Of a stretch of 64,000 nucleotides of DNA, positions 22,136 through 30,447 are shown piece after piece. The stretch is taken from NCBI RefSeq assembly GCF_006385705.1, contig NZ_VFRQ01000005.1:186001-250000 (forward strand). The letters run 5' to 3'. The notes beneath the pieces are model-generated. The model was not told the DNA's origin, made no database searches, and worked only from the letters and a program-made list of their open reading frames with translations. Made by a program: the position numbers and the translations under genes. The stretch's first letter is position 1, and the number at the start of each line of letters is the position of its first letter. This DNA comes from Pontibacter mangrovi (GTDB taxonomy: Bacteria > Bacteroidota > Bacteroidia > Cytophagales > Hymenobacteraceae).

Positions 22136-22912
22136 TCAGGCCACACCGGCAGGCATGGCGGGCTTTTCTTCGGTTAAAGGCCTCTTGCGGGCGGCCTGGT
22201 AAAGCCGGCAGCAGAGGAGCAAGGCTTCGAAGGCTACGAGCGCTGCGATTACCACAGGCATCTGCGGGTGCAGGTCTCCGTAGGTAACTCCCACCATCGC
22301 CAGGAAAGGCAACAGGATAAGCACCCGGTCCAGCGGCTTTAAAAAAGATGCGCGTGAAGCAGTAACCGCAAAGCAGGTAAAAGCCAGCAAAGCAGCTATG
22401 TTGGTAAGGGTATAATTGACAGATGCCAGCAGCATGGTGCTGGCGCAAAACAGAATGCCCAGCCAGCTATACTTGTCCTGGCCAATGGCATCGGTAACAG
22501 AAGGGGTAATGTTCTGTGGCTGATCGGGGTGCAGCAGGAAACGGAACTTGTGGCGCTCCGTGCCCAGCAGAAGGAGGTTTAGTGCAAGAAACAAGGCATT
22601 AACATAAGGGGTGCCTTGCCATTGCATCGAAACGGTAACGGCAAGTATGGCTACGTTCATGGGCACCAGCATAATGGCCCCGAGCAGGCTGAAGCGCTGC
22701 GACAGCAGCAGTGCACCGCACACCACCTGGCTCACAGCCACTACCTGCGCAAACAACCCCAGGCCGTACTGTGCCAGCCGCTCCTCCAGCCACGGAGGCC
22801 CGATCAACTGCCCAAAGTGACCGTGCGTTAGCTTACAGATTCCCGCTGAAAAGAAGATATACCCCAGAAACAGCCGGATAAGGATCTTGAGAAGGTTGGT
22901 ATTGCTTAGCAT
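22136..22912 (-). CDS. DoxX-like/MauE-like membrane protein
   Basis: A 258-residue protein with about seven hydrophobic segments. The N-terminus (LIRLFLGYIFFSAGICKLTHG) is the first helix of the DoxX/MauE superfamily of small quinone- or thiol-linked membrane proteins. A role in redox or membrane stress is possible, not shown. It converges on the fucosidase remnant with only 12 bp between and is the last host gene before the prophage. Confidence 0.72.
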   Translation of the reverse strand: MLSNTNLLKILIRLFLGYIFFSAGICKLTHGHFGQLIGPPWLEERLAQYGLGLFAQVVAVSQVVCGALLLSQRFSLLGAIMLVPMNVAILAVTVSMQWQGTPYVNALFLALNLLLLGTERHKFRFLLHPDQPQNITPSVTDAIGQDKYSWLGILFCASTMLLASVNYTLTNIAALLAFTCFAVTASRASFLKPLDRVLILLPFLAMVGVTYGDLHPQMPVVIAALVAFEALLLCCRLYQAARKRPLTEEKPAMPAGVA

Positions 22913-23091
22913 AGTTTATTTTGTACTAATGGTATCTGATATCACTTATACCTAATAAGTTGCTAAGCTTATCGTACTTCTGAAAATGAATTATACCAAC
23001 GCGTGGTTTTATACTATGAACAGGACTGAAACGGCTATTTTATTGGAACTAGTGCGCGTGGAGAAATATGCCCGCTGTAGAATGGGGTAAT

Positions 23092-23124
23092 AAAAAAGCC
23101 TCTCGGATTTCTCCAAGAGGCTTT
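23092..23124 (-). terminator. Terminator at the left end of the prophage
   Basis: AAAGCCTCT (23095-23103) pairs with AGAGGCTTT (23116-23124). Read on the minus strand the stem is followed by a run of six T's, so it would stop transcription leaving the integrase gene. Between it and the integrase stop (23125-23253) I see no gene; this stretch is the likely place of attL, but the core cannot be identified without the right end of the element. Confidence 0.7.
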
Positions 23125-23253
23125 GCGGTGGTCACGAAGGGAATATTTTTAGTATATCCCCCTCCAAAAGTTTCCAGCGGATTCCCTTAAACGGGCTGCA
23201 AATCGTGTTTTTGTGGAATGCATGTGAATCCTTTGGAATGTAAACAGCTAAAA

Positions 23254-24621
23254 TTAGTGCCCACTTTTCGTGCCCAAGCGTGCCCCCATCTTAGCAGACT
23301 GCCGCTTAAATTCCTGTATTAGCTCATTGGTATCGATGCCCGCATAGCGGTTAAAAGCCGACTCGGTTTTATGACCAGTGGCCTGCATGATCAACCTGGT
23401 TGGCACCCCCTGGTATATCTTAAGCGTGACAAAAGTCTTGCGCCCGATCTTGGTGCTCAGGTTAAGCCGCTTGAGCTTCACAAAGCTCTGAATCTTTTTC
23501 AGGTACTCGTTGATCAGCGGAGATGGCGGCAGGCAGGTGTCGTACAAGCCATCATATTTAGCCAGGATCTCATTGGGCTTAAACAGGGCATCATCATAAA
23601 GCGGGATGTAGCAGGTGTTCAAAGTTTTGGTGGCTGGTATCTCGATATGCTCATCCCGAATATAACTATAGTCGAGCTTGGTCACGTCAGAGATCCGCAT
23701 GCCGGTGTAACAGCACATCAGGAACACATCCCGGGCAATCTCCAGGTCTTTCAGCTTGGCGCTGATCTCTGGACCGTTTATGTCAAAATCGGACTTGCTG
23801 GAGTAGGCGGCATAGACCTTGTTCCGGATGTCCTCAGATTTGAAGTCTATACTATAAATGGCGGTCAGCTCCCTGGCCGAGAGGGCATCTACCCCCACGT
23901 AAACGCTTGGAGCCTCAAAGCGCCTGTACTTTTTGTTTACGTCCAGGTCCAATTCTTCCTCGCACCACTTCAGGAAGCTCTTCAGTTTGGCCACATGCTT
24001 GCCAAAGGTATTGATCTCCTGCTTCAGGGTGTTGAGCACGTAGTTTTCGAACTCTTGGTAAAAAGCCTTATCGCAGCCGTCCAGTGTCAGCGGTGTGCCC
24101 CGGTGCTTTTCAAACTCTTCAAAGCGTTTGATGCTGCTCTTTACACCCTTTATAGTATTGGGCGAAGTTCTGCGTCCAGTGCCTTTCTGGCGTTTGTTGG
24201 CCAGCCAGTCGCACCACTGGTTAAACAGCTGGAAGAACTCAGACTGCGGCTCCTCTGCCGGCTGCTCCTCTTCCATGCCAGGGTAAGGGTAGAGTGCTGG
24301 CTCCGGCTCTGGCTCAGGTTTGGGTTTAATGCGCAGGTCAAATTCCTCCTTTAGCTTGGCAGGCGTCAGCACCTCGGATTTTTCCTCAAAATCGCGGTTG
24401 ATCTGGTGCAGCGTTTTTTCCCACAGGTTCAGCTTGTCGTTAATTTGGGTGGCGAAGGGCGCCTTTCCCACCATTTGCTGCTTTTCCTCATCCCAGTGCT
24501 CCGGCTTGCACCTTTCTCCGGTGGATAGGTAAAGCTCTTTGCCGAAGGTTACCTTGATCCTGATCGGCATGTACCCTTTTTTGGTGGGTCTGTCTTTGCG
24601 TAAGTAGCGGTTAACTTCCAT
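23254..24621 (-). CDS. int: Phage tyrosine recombinase (integrase)
   Basis: A 455-residue protein of the Bacteroidota integrase type: an N-terminal Arm/SAM-like part (MEVNRYLRKDRPTKKGYMPIRIKV), an acidic Pro-Glu linker near residue 100-120, a core-binding domain and a catalytic domain with CYTGMRISDVTKL (first Arg), then IGRKTFVTLKIYQGVPTRLIMQATGHKTESAFNRYAGI containing the second Arg, the HK motif and the nucleophile Tyr. It would integrate and excise the element. It marks the left boundary and reads outward. Confidence 0.93.
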   Translation of the reverse strand: MEVNRYLRKDRPTKKGYMPIRIKVTFGKELYLSTGERCKPEHWDEEKQQMVGKAPFATQINDKLNLWEKTLHQINRDFEEKSEVLTPAKLKEEFDLRIKPKPEPEPEPALYPYPGMEEEQPAEEPQSEFFQLFNQWCDWLANKRQKGTGRRTSPNTIKGVKSSIKRFEEFEKHRGTPLTLDGCDKAFYQEFENYVLNTLKQEINTFGKHVAKLKSFLKWCEEELDLDVNKKYRRFEAPSVYVGVDALSARELTAIYSIDFKSEDIRNKVYAAYSSKSDFDINGPEISAKLKDLEIARDVFLMCCYTGMRISDVTKLDYSYIRDEHIEIPATKTLNTCYIPLYDDALFKPNEILAKYDGLYDTCLPPSPLINEYLKKIQSFVKLKRLNLSTKIGRKTFVTLKIYQGVPTRLIMQATGHKTESAFNRYAGIDTNELIQEFKRQSAKMGARLGTKSGH

Positions 24622-24624
24622 GGC

Positions 24625-24898
24625 TTATTTCTTTTGGTTTGCTCTCAGTGCTTCAATCAGCTGGTCTTTGGAAGTGATCAGGTCGCGCATCAGGTCCAGC
24701 TCCCGCTGCAGCAATGCAAGTTCAAATTCATAAAAGTTGACACTGTATGGGGTATTCTCTATATTGTTACTTCGGCATGTTGTGCACATGTGCTCCCGGT
24801 TTATATATTTTTAACCGGTTGTTATTGCCTACAATGTTACCCAGTCCTTTCGCTTCCCCTGGCGAAGATCCTGTACCGTTAGAGTTAGGGGTGTTCAT
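24625..24898 (-). pseudogene. HTH-less remnant of an XRE-type regulator, split in two frames
   Basis: Two overlapping minus-strand frames lie just upstream of int: 24767-24898 (43 codons, GLGNIVGNNNRLKIY...) and 24625-24789 (54 residues, ending LQRELDLMRDLITSKDQL then IEALRANQKK). Joined, they match the C-terminal half of the repressor at 26143: a GN-VGNN linker followed by a coiled coil. The DNA-binding part is absent. It may be decayed, or two short real peptides made by frameshift or re-initiation; the second begins 8 nt after a GGGAG site and ends 3 bp before int. Confidence 0.45.
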
Positions 24899-24966
24899 AG
24901 CTGTGAATGTTTGTGTATAGTAAAAAAGAAGCCATGACCATAAGGCCATGGCTTTTGTAATAACTC

Positions 24967-25001
24967 GTCCTGTGGTTGTGGCCAGCGCCTTCATAGCTTT
25001 G
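24967..25001 (+). promoter_or_regulatory. Class A phage promoter-like site (GTCCT, 27 bp, TAGCTTTG)
   Basis: GTCCT at 24967 and TAGCTTTG at 24994-25001, a perfect match to the Bacteroidota -7 box TAnnTTTG. The box ends 21 nt before the ATG at 25023. Same spacing as seven other sites in the element. Confidence 0.65.
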
Positions 25002-25022
25002 CCTTGTACTAAAAATGATGTT

Positions 25023-25307
25023 ATGCTACTACAAGTAAAAGAGCTTTTGGAGCAATGCGGCTTTGAGATGAACTGCCAGGATACATACCTCTTTGCATCT
25101 ATACTTAATGCAGATGGTGAGACATACCAGGTGCTTTACTCCAGGGGCCATTTATCCATGCATTTATCAAAGGGCATACTGACAGCTGACTTACTGCATG
25201 GCGTGAAAGTAGAGAACCTTAATGAGGTGAAGTTCCTGCTATCTAGGGTTCACTGCTTCAGCGAAGATTTTAAAAGCCTGTGTGCAGAAAAACTTCTAAT
25301 CCATTAA
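25023..25307 (+). CDS. Hypothetical small phage protein
   Basis: A 94-residue frame starting MLLQVKELLEQCGFEMNCQD, with no recognised family. It is the only plus-strand gene inside the leftward lysogeny block. I favour start 25023 over 24948 because a class A promoter-like site ends 21 nt before it. Its 3' end overlaps the end of the convergent gene by 38 bp. Confidence 0.55.
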   Translation: MLLQVKELLEQCGFEMNCQDTYLFASILNADGETYQVLYSRGHLSMHLSKGILTADLLHGVKVENLNEVKFLLSRVHCFSEDFKSLCAEKLLIH

Positions 25308-25602
25308 TGGCAGGAGTAAGCACCTGCATAAATGTGCGGGTGCTACTCAGCCTTTTATCATGATCATACCCTCTGTCGTAAGCATCAGCTTCGTGCAGTG
25401 CTTGCTGAAGCAATGGTAGGGCACTGGCTCTTGCCTGTACCAACTGATCTGTAGGGTGCTCATCTACTAATTCGTCAATAAGCACAGCCGCATCATTACA
25501 AGTCTTTCTGATTTTGCCTACAGTATAACCATTGTCTCTCTCAATGCGGAATAGCTGCTTGTGAAAAGCTTTTAATATAAAGTACTGCTGAGGGAGCTCC
25601 AT
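25270..25602 (-). CDS. Hypothetical protein of the lysogeny operon
   Basis: A 110-residue, mostly helical protein (MELPQQYFILKAFHKQLF...). I do not recognise it. Its ATG at 25602 comes 1 bp after the stop of the DUF4468 gene, so it is translationally linked to it. Likely expressed in the lysogen with the repressor. Confidence 0.6.
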   Translation of the reverse strand: MELPQQYFILKAFHKQLFRIERDNGYTVGKIRKTCNDAAVLIDELVDEHPTDQLVQARASALPLLQQALHEADAYDRGYDHDKRLSSTRTFMQVLTPAINGLEVFLHTGF

Positions 25603-25603
25603 A

Positions 25604-26110
25604 CTACCAATCGTTATCACTAGCAGCTGCAGTACCTGCCAGATAATCCTTAAGGCTGGCTACAGATCCTTTTACATTTGCTTCCGTTTCAGCGTGTGCT
25701 TTAGTTCTATATCCTTTTGCCCATTTGCTTTCAAATGGATAATCTCCTGATCCTGGACTTGTGTATACAAAGTCAGTGAAAGTATAGCGCATTTTACCAT
25801 CTTTAAAGTCCAGGATCATGGTATGCTCTATCCATCCTTTCTTCATGAAAAGGTTTGTTGAGAAGTTGCCTCTGCAGATGATCTTGCCATTCTCCTGATC
25901 AGCCAGCTGAATCACATCATTTGCTGACTTATAGTTAAGCGCTATCCATTGCTTTGCTTTTGTGAAAAGCTCATCCTTGGATAAATTACTGCTCAATTCT
26001 TCAACAGCTTGCACCTGGTATTTACCTGTAGTTGCATCCAGCTCTATTGATTGGGCTGATACTATAAGTGTGGCTATCGCAAAAGCAATAGTAAGTAGAG
26101 TTGTTTTCAT
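25604..26110 (-). CDS. DUF4468-like secreted protein
   Basis: A 168-residue protein with signal peptide (LLTIAFAIATLIVSAQ) and a TBP-fold-like DUF4468 pattern (LSKDELFTKAKQWIALNYKS... GKIICRGNFSTNLF). DUF4468 proteins are widespread, uncharacterised exported proteins of Bacteroidota. Here it is cargo in the lysogeny operon directly behind the repressor (32 bp), so it would be made by the lysogen and could alter the host envelope. Confidence 0.72.
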   Translation of the reverse strand: MKTTLLTIAFAIATLIVSAQSIELDATTGKYQVQAVEELSSNLSKDELFTKAKQWIALNYKSANDVIQLADQENGKIICRGNFSTNLFMKKGWIEHTMILDFKDGKMRYTFTDFVYTSPGSGDYPFESKWAKGYRTKAHAETEANVKGSVASLKDYLAGTAAASDNDW

Positions 26111-26142
26111 AAGGGTGTATTTGATTGGTTTGGTTTCAGTAT

Positions 26143-26616
26143 TTATCTCGTGCTTAGCCTCTCAATCAGCTGGGCTTGTTGGGCAACCATGTTCTTATAG
26201 GAATCACGCTCCCTGGCAAAGGAATCCCGCTCTGTTTTCAGGACTTCACGATCCTTCTCACAGGTAAGGAGCTTGATATAGATCTCATCGATGCCCATGC
26301 CATATACTTCCTGGCGGCCGCTCATCTTTTTCCCTATCTGTACTTTTGGTTTGTTGCCATCTCCCACAGCATTGCCGATACCAGTGGCCGTCTGTATAGA
26401 CTTTGTTTCTCCAGCCTCTTCCGTTTCCCCAATTAGTGTAGAAACAGGAACTTCAAGTACCTCTGCAATTTTGTACAGTGTTGTCAACTTCAGACTGTTA
26501 TTTCTTATAGCAGCATAGTAACCAGTCTCAGTCATGCTTATCTGATCTGCGAGGGACTTAATTGTAATCCCTTTACTTTTAGCTAGTTGCGATACTTTCT
26601 TTCCTAAATCTTCCAT
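26143..26616 (-). CDS. XRE-family phage repressor (CI-like)
   Basis: A 157-residue protein: XRE helix-turn-helix at residues 5-65 (LAKSKGITIKSLADQISMTETGYYAA), a Gly/Asn linker (GIGNAVGDGN) and a C-terminal coiled coil (residues 115-155) that probably dimerises it. No LexA-like protease domain, so induction must use another route, such as an antirepressor. It is divergent from the early operon across a 145-bp operator region. Confidence 0.85.
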   Translation of the reverse strand: MEDLGKKVSQLAKSKGITIKSLADQISMTETGYYAAIRNNSLKLTTLYKIAEVLEVPVSTLIGETEEAGETKSIQTATGIGNAVGDGNKPKVQIGKKMSGRQEVYGMGIDEIYIKLLTCEKDREVLKTERDSFARERDSYKNMVAQQAQLIERLSTR

Positions 26617-26761
26617 TGGTATAAAAAAATACTATAAAAAAAATTGCAGTAGCTGTAAATAATTTATAGTATTGTCGTATAGTTCTTAATAACTACTGCC
26701 AAATATATAAAAGTGTGTGTAGTTTTTATATAACTCTTAAAAGTTTTGTGTAAAAAAATAT
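26617..26761. promoter_or_regulatory. Divergent lysogeny/early control region with operator palindrome
   Basis: AT-rich spacer between the repressor and the first rightward gene. A perfect 11-bp inverted repeat, AATACTATAAA (26628-26638) and TTTATAGTATT (26663-26673), is the best operator candidate. A rightward -7-like AAGTTTTG lies about 20 bp before the ATG at 26762. Confidence 0.7.
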
Positions 26762-27028
26762 ATGGAGCCCAAAAATAGACTTTCCGAAATCTTCGGGGAA
26801 ATAGGGTTAGTGCCCCGGCCCACTGATGAGATGCTGTCCTCCTGGGGCATGACACTCCACCGCTTTAATCTGCTGGTGCAGAACAGAGCTAAGTTACCGA
26901 TGAGTGTGAGCGAGATGAAAGACTTAAAAAAATGGCTCCAAAAGAATTTTAAAGGAAGAAATGCCTACCTATTTGAGGAGGACATGCCCGCAGAACTAAG
27001 AAACAAACAGACAAACTTAAACCTGTAA
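26762..27028 (+). CDS. First early protein, possible Cro-like regulator
   Basis: An 88-residue protein with a helix-turn-helix-like stretch (MLSSWGMTLHRFNLLVQNRAKLP). Position, divergent from the repressor and first in the rightward operon, is that of Cro. The family is not recognised, so this is inference. Confidence 0.6.
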   Translation: MEPKNRLSEIFGEIGLVPRPTDEMLSSWGMTLHRFNLLVQNRAKLPMSVSEMKDLKKWLQKNFKGRNAYLFEEDMPAELRNKQTNLNL

Positions 27029-27030
27029 TC

Positions 27031-27333
27031 ATGGGAATGACTGTAAACGACTTACTAACAGTTGGCCAGATGCAGAACATGCTCGGGCCGCTGCTGCAGG
27101 AGATCAAGACGCTGCGATCCATCGCAGCCAAGGCCTCAGACCGCTATTTCACCATTGACGAGGCCGCCACTTATACCGGGCACTGCACAAAGGTTGTACG
27201 AAACTGGATTAAGGAAGGCAAGCCCGACCGGGGCGGCAAAATCGTGAAGCTGAAGGCTTCGGAGTTCGCCCCAGGCAAGTACCGCATCTCCAAGCAGGAT
27301 TTGGATGCCTACGGTCGCATAGGATTAGATTAA
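27031..27333 (+). CDS. Helix-turn-helix (excisionase/HTH_17-like) protein
   Basis: A 100-residue protein with YFTIDEAATYTGHCTKVVRNWI, the winged-helix DNA-binding motif of excisionase-like proteins, and a C-terminal YRISKQDLDAYGRIGL typical of that fold. Preceded by a short coiled coil. Starts 2 bp after the previous stop. It could be the Xis of the integrase or an early regulator. Confidence 0.75.
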   Translation: MGMTVNDLLTVGQMQNMLGPLLQEIKTLRSIAAKASDRYFTIDEAATYTGHCTKVVRNWIKEGKPDRGGKIVKLKASEFAPGKYRISKQDLDAYGRIGLD

Positions 27334-27358
27334 GTATCACATTTATACCAGTACAATT

Positions 27359-27601
27359 ATGGCAACAATTATCATCACCCCAACCCCCACAGTACCGCTG
27401 CTGGATAGCAAACTGCGCATTTGCCGCAACATGCTGCAGGCCTATAACCTGGAGCTGCTCGTGCTGCAGCAGCAACTCAAGACTTACCAGATCGAGCAGA
27501 GCCTCTACGACGAGTGCGTTGCCGCCATCGAGCGCGACAAGCAGCACATCCGGTCTGAAATGAATGGGCTCAGGGCTTACCACAAAGCAATAGCGGCATG
27601 A
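27359..27601 (+). CDS. Hypothetical early phage protein (coiled coil)
   Basis: An 80-residue protein, mostly helical, with Leu-Gln-rich LELLVLQQQLKTYQIEQ. Upstream lies an AGTATCAC word (27333-27340), also present before several other phage genes. Its stop overlaps the next start (ATGA-type overlap). Confidence 0.6.
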   Translation: MATIIITPTPTVPLLDSKLRICRNMLQAYNLELLVLQQQLKTYQIEQSLYDECVAAIERDKQHIRSEMNGLRAYHKAIAA

Positions 27602-27789
27602 TGGGAAGAATAGAGCAACTACAGCGCGAAATGCGCCAGATCAGAGAGACTTACCTTGATAAGCGCAGAGAGCAGCTTGACATAAAGGACAAATCTTCTG
27701 ACCAGTGGCATGATCTGGAGGCAGAGTGCCTCAGCCTGATGCAAGACCATTACACCAAAAGCTTGGAAAGTAAATCCCTGGACAAATGA
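27598..27789 (+). CDS. Hypothetical early phage protein
   Basis: A 63-residue charged helical protein (RIEQLQREMRQIRETYLDKR). Overlaps both neighbours by 4 bp, so it is part of a tightly coupled cluster of three small coiled-coil proteins. No family recognised. Confidence 0.6.
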   Translation: MMGRIEQLQREMRQIRETYLDKRREQLDIKDKSSDQWHDLEAECLSLMQDHYTKSLESKSLDK

Positions 27790-27989
27790 CACACTTTGAA
27801 TTTATCGCCTCCAGCGCAAACGAGCTGGCTTTGCTGCGGTCCAGAAGGCTGAGCCTGCAGGCCCGAAAAGCCAGCGCCGACTTTCACTCAAAGCAGTACC
27901 GCCTGCTCACAGAGGAGCTGAAGCAGGTGGAAATGCAATTAGCTTACAAAGAGAGAGAGGTTTCCCAATTCGTGGAAACCAATTGCTAA
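27786..27989 (+). CDS. Hypothetical early phage protein
   Basis: A 67-residue charged helical protein (ALLRSRRLSLQARKASADFHS...). Starts by 4-bp overlap with the preceding gene. No family recognised; function unknown. Confidence 0.58.
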   Translation: MTHFEFIASSANELALLRSRRLSLQARKASADFHSKQYRLLTEELKQVEMQLAYKEREVSQFVETNC

Positions 27990-28067
27990 CGATACAGGGG
28001 CTGCAACAGGGGCTGGCACCGCAGACATGCACCGCCAGCCCTGCATCCTTCTAAACCTACACATACT

Positions 28068-29384
28068 ATGCTTGCAAAGAAAATAAACCAAGGCAAGGCC
28101 CTTCTTGCCTGGCACTTACTTGTACAGAAAAAGAACAATGAGCAACCGCTGATAGAGCGTAAGCGCAAATTTGCCGACGGCACCGAGCAGCTATACTATA
28201 CCCGCACAAAGCTGATCCCGGGCAACGTGGAGGCCACCGGAGAGCGCCTGATCAAGGAGTATATCAGGGCGTATGAGTTCCAGCTGCAGCACGGCTTTGA
28301 GCCCGAGCATGAGCAGGATCTGCCGAGCCTCTTTACCAACAGCGCGAAGATGGCTGACAAGCGCACATGCTCTGATCGCACCATCCGAAATCATATATCT
28401 AGGCTGCGCAAGGTGGGCTTGATTTCCGGCTACGTGTTCCACGGAAGTTTCCACGATTACGAGCTGTGGATTAACCCTGAAGTACTGTTTTCGGGTGAAA
28501 TTCTGTGCAAGAAAAATGCAACAGAAACCCCAAAAACCGCAGAAATTTCCCCAAGCGCCTCCCCCAACGACAATAATCTTCCGCATAATGTAGCATTTGA
28601 AACACTTGAAACAGTAGAAAAAGAAAATACACATGTGGATAAGTGCGGAGTTGCTGCGCAACAGGGTGCCTTGCCTGACGGCGAAGGCGACTGCCACACA
28701 CTTGGAACACAAGAAACTGGCAACCCAGGGGCGCAACGAGCTGGCAGCAGGCTCAAATCGAGGCTTTACGGCTCCGTAGAAGCAAAAAAACAGGATACGG
28801 GGACTGGGGGCGCGGCGCGGGCCGAGAAAGACGCTCAGAGAGCCGTATTCGTGGCCTATGTCGAGCACTTCTGGCTCACTGCCTGGAAACTGATCTACCC
28901 GAACGCCCAGTTCAACGACTACATGCAGCGCCAGGCCAAAAATGCTATCTGGCGTGGTGTTTACGGCGGTTTCACTGCTAAAATGAATAGCAAAGAGTGG
29001 GAGCAATACCACAAGGAAGCCATTGAAAGACTGACACTTGCCGCTAATTATTTCGAGAACCACCCGGACAAGTACGCCCCGATGCCTTACGCGGAGTTCA
29101 AGCCTGGTACCGGTTACTTCGACTTCGAGAACCTGCGAGGATTCAGGGCCACGGAGGAGTGGCTGATCAAGCAGCAGGTTTGGAGGCAGCAGCAGGAGGT
29201 TAATGCCGCCCTGAGCCGCGCCCAGCGTGAGATATCGCTGCACAAGCAAGGCAAGCTGGAGAAGCTGCCGAAGCGCCTGCAGGCCAAAACAAAGCTAGAG
29301 CTGTTCCGCTTCCACGAAAACAAGATGAAACGCCTGGGCCGTGCCGCCCTGGATAAGTTCTACGCCATTCACGCAATCAATTAA
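28068..29384 (+). CDS. Winged-helix replication-initiator-like protein
   Basis: A 438-residue protein. Residues about 100-135 (DKRTCSDRTIRNHISRLRKVGLISGY) form a winged-helix DNA-binding domain like those in phage and plasmid replication starters of Bacteroidota. A low-complexity linker (about 165-265) leads to a conserved-looking C-terminal domain with HFWLTAWKLIYPNAQF and a basic helical tail. It is the largest gene of the early operon, so replication initiation is the best guess; no helicase motif is present. The linker has a lower-quality composition and may be variable. Confidence 0.6.
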   Translation: MLAKKINQGKALLAWHLLVQKKNNEQPLIERKRKFADGTEQLYYTRTKLIPGNVEATGERLIKEYIRAYEFQLQHGFEPEHEQDLPSLFTNSAKMADKRTCSDRTIRNHISRLRKVGLISGYVFHGSFHDYELWINPEVLFSGEILCKKNATETPKTAEISPSASPNDNNLPHNVAFETLETVEKENTHVDKCGVAAQQGALPDGEGDCHTLGTQETGNPGAQRAGSRLKSRLYGSVEAKKQDTGTGGAARAEKDAQRAVFVAYVEHFWLTAWKLIYPNAQFNDYMQRQAKNAIWRGVYGGFTAKMNSKEWEQYHKEAIERLTLAANYFENHPDKYAPMPYAEFKPGTGYFDFENLRGFRATEEWLIKQQVWRQQQEVNAALSRAQREISLHKQGKLEKLPKRLQAKTKLELFRFHENKMKRLGRAALDKFYAIHAIN

Positions 29385-29405
29385 TCAACCCTTAAGTATC
29401 ACAAA

Positions 29406-29684
29406 ATGAGTACACAGAATTCCCAATTCAAACGCACAGACGCTGGCAATACGCTGGCGCAGACAGCACTTACGAAGGCCATTTTTTACTTTACCGATGG
29501 CAACACCCGCACCTTCCACTCCCGCGACAGGCTGAAATCCAACTCAGGCCCGAGCCGTGAGGTAGGCATTAACCGCCTCAAGAAACTAGGCTACAAGTGG
29601 AAGGGCAGCATTCAGAACGCCTTCATCTACGACCTCCAGACAGGCGAGGAGCTTTTCAGGTTTAAAGACGGACAGTGGACATGA
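29406..29684 (+). CDS. Hypothetical early phage protein
   Basis: A 92-residue protein (KAIFYFTDGNTRTFHSRDR...). Its leader has TCAATTAATCA followed by AGTATCAC (29395-29402) 5 bp before the ATG, the same elements as at 51.8 and 52.7 kb. Family not recognised. Its stop overlaps the next start. Confidence 0.6.
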   Translation: MSTQNSQFKRTDAGNTLAQTALTKAIFYFTDGNTRTFHSRDRLKSNSGPSREVGINRLKKLGYKWKGSIQNAFIYDLQTGEELFRFKDGQWT

Positions 29685-30034
29685 TCCTGAGCAGCCAACA
29701 ACTGGAGATCAGCCACTCGGAGGGCATGGAGCTGTGCCGGCAGATCGTCAAATACCTTTCAAAGGAGATCACTTCGCCTGAAGATAGATTAACCCCTTTC
29801 GAGGTGCTGGCGGCAACGCAGCTGCAGAAAGTATACGCTAAGCTGATCCGCCGCATCTCAAAGCAAACCAAAATCAGCAAGTTCAAGATCACCTTAACGG
29901 CTCCGGAGCTTATAGCCATTCACGAGATCATCAATGACTATCCAGTGGAGCTGTACAACATCCTGAGCCAGGTAGACCGCAAGGTGCTTAACTATGAGCA
30001 GGTAGTAGACTTTAACTATGCCAGTAATTTATAG
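29681..30034 (+). CDS. Hypothetical early phage protein
   Basis: A 117-residue, mostly helical protein. Start taken at 29681 (MILSSQQLE) because it makes a 4-bp ATGA overlap with the previous stop. No family recognised. Confidence 0.6.
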   Translation: MILSSQQLEISHSEGMELCRQIVKYLSKEITSPEDRLTPFEVLAATQLQKVYAKLIRRISKQTKISKFKITLTAPELIAIHEIINDYPVELYNILSQVDRKVLNYEQVVDFNYASNL

Positions 30035-30069
30035 ATCAATTAATCAATAACCCCTAAATCTTAATCCTT

Positions 30070-30216
30070 ATGAAAATCAAGTTTTTAGCGCCAACGCTGT
30101 TGGCTGCCATGGTACTCTTTGCCTCTTGTAATCGCAACACAGCTTGTGCGGCCTATAAAGTATCCAAGCACGAGCCGCTTATGAAGCCCACATTTTTAAC
30201 TGATAAAAGAAAGTAG
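30070..30216 (+). CDS. Small phage lipoprotein A (48 residues)
   Basis: Starts MKIKFLAPTLLAAMVLFASC, a clear lipoprotein signal with Cys20, then CAAYKVSKHEPLMKPTF and a short basic end. A paralogue of identical length lies at 33207. The preceding leader contains TCAATTAATCA. The next gene starts 3 bp downstream. Possible roles are superinfection exclusion or an envelope change; unknown. Confidence 0.65.
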   Translation: MKIKFLAPTLLAAMVLFASCNRNTACAAYKVSKHEPLMKPTFLTDKRK

Positions 30217-30219
30217 ACA

Positions 30220-30447
30220 ATGGAACAAAGTATCACATTTACGCAGATCCGGCCCAGGTACTACCAGATCACCAGGGGCAAGAAGATCCTGGGTGAGATA
30301 GCACCTAAAAAGGATGAAGAATCCGGAGTGATCAGTTACCATGTAATTGATCATGTTCAGGACAAGATCGCAGCAAAAGACTGTGAAAGTATTAACCAGG
30401 CAAAGGCATTTGCAGAGCTGCATTTCGGGAAGGAGGTGCAGGCATGA
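30220..30447 (+). CDS. Hypothetical early phage protein
   Basis: A 75-residue protein (FTQIRPRYYQITRGKKILGEI...). It has an AGTATCAC word inside its first codons (30229-30236). Overlaps the next gene by 4 bp. No family recognised. Confidence 0.6.
   Translation: MEQSITFTQIRPRYYQITRGKKILGEIAPKKDEESGVISYHVIDHVQDKIAAKDCESINQAKAFAELHFGKEVQA

Noticed and set aside
23018..23092. 24-codon frame (MNRTETAILLELVRVEKYAR) near the prophage edge
   Set aside because: Too short to support; could be a stub of a gene cut by integration but nothing shows this.
23125..23253. Exact attL core
   Set aside because: No tRNA 3' end is present and the right end of the element is outside the window, so no direct repeat can be tested.
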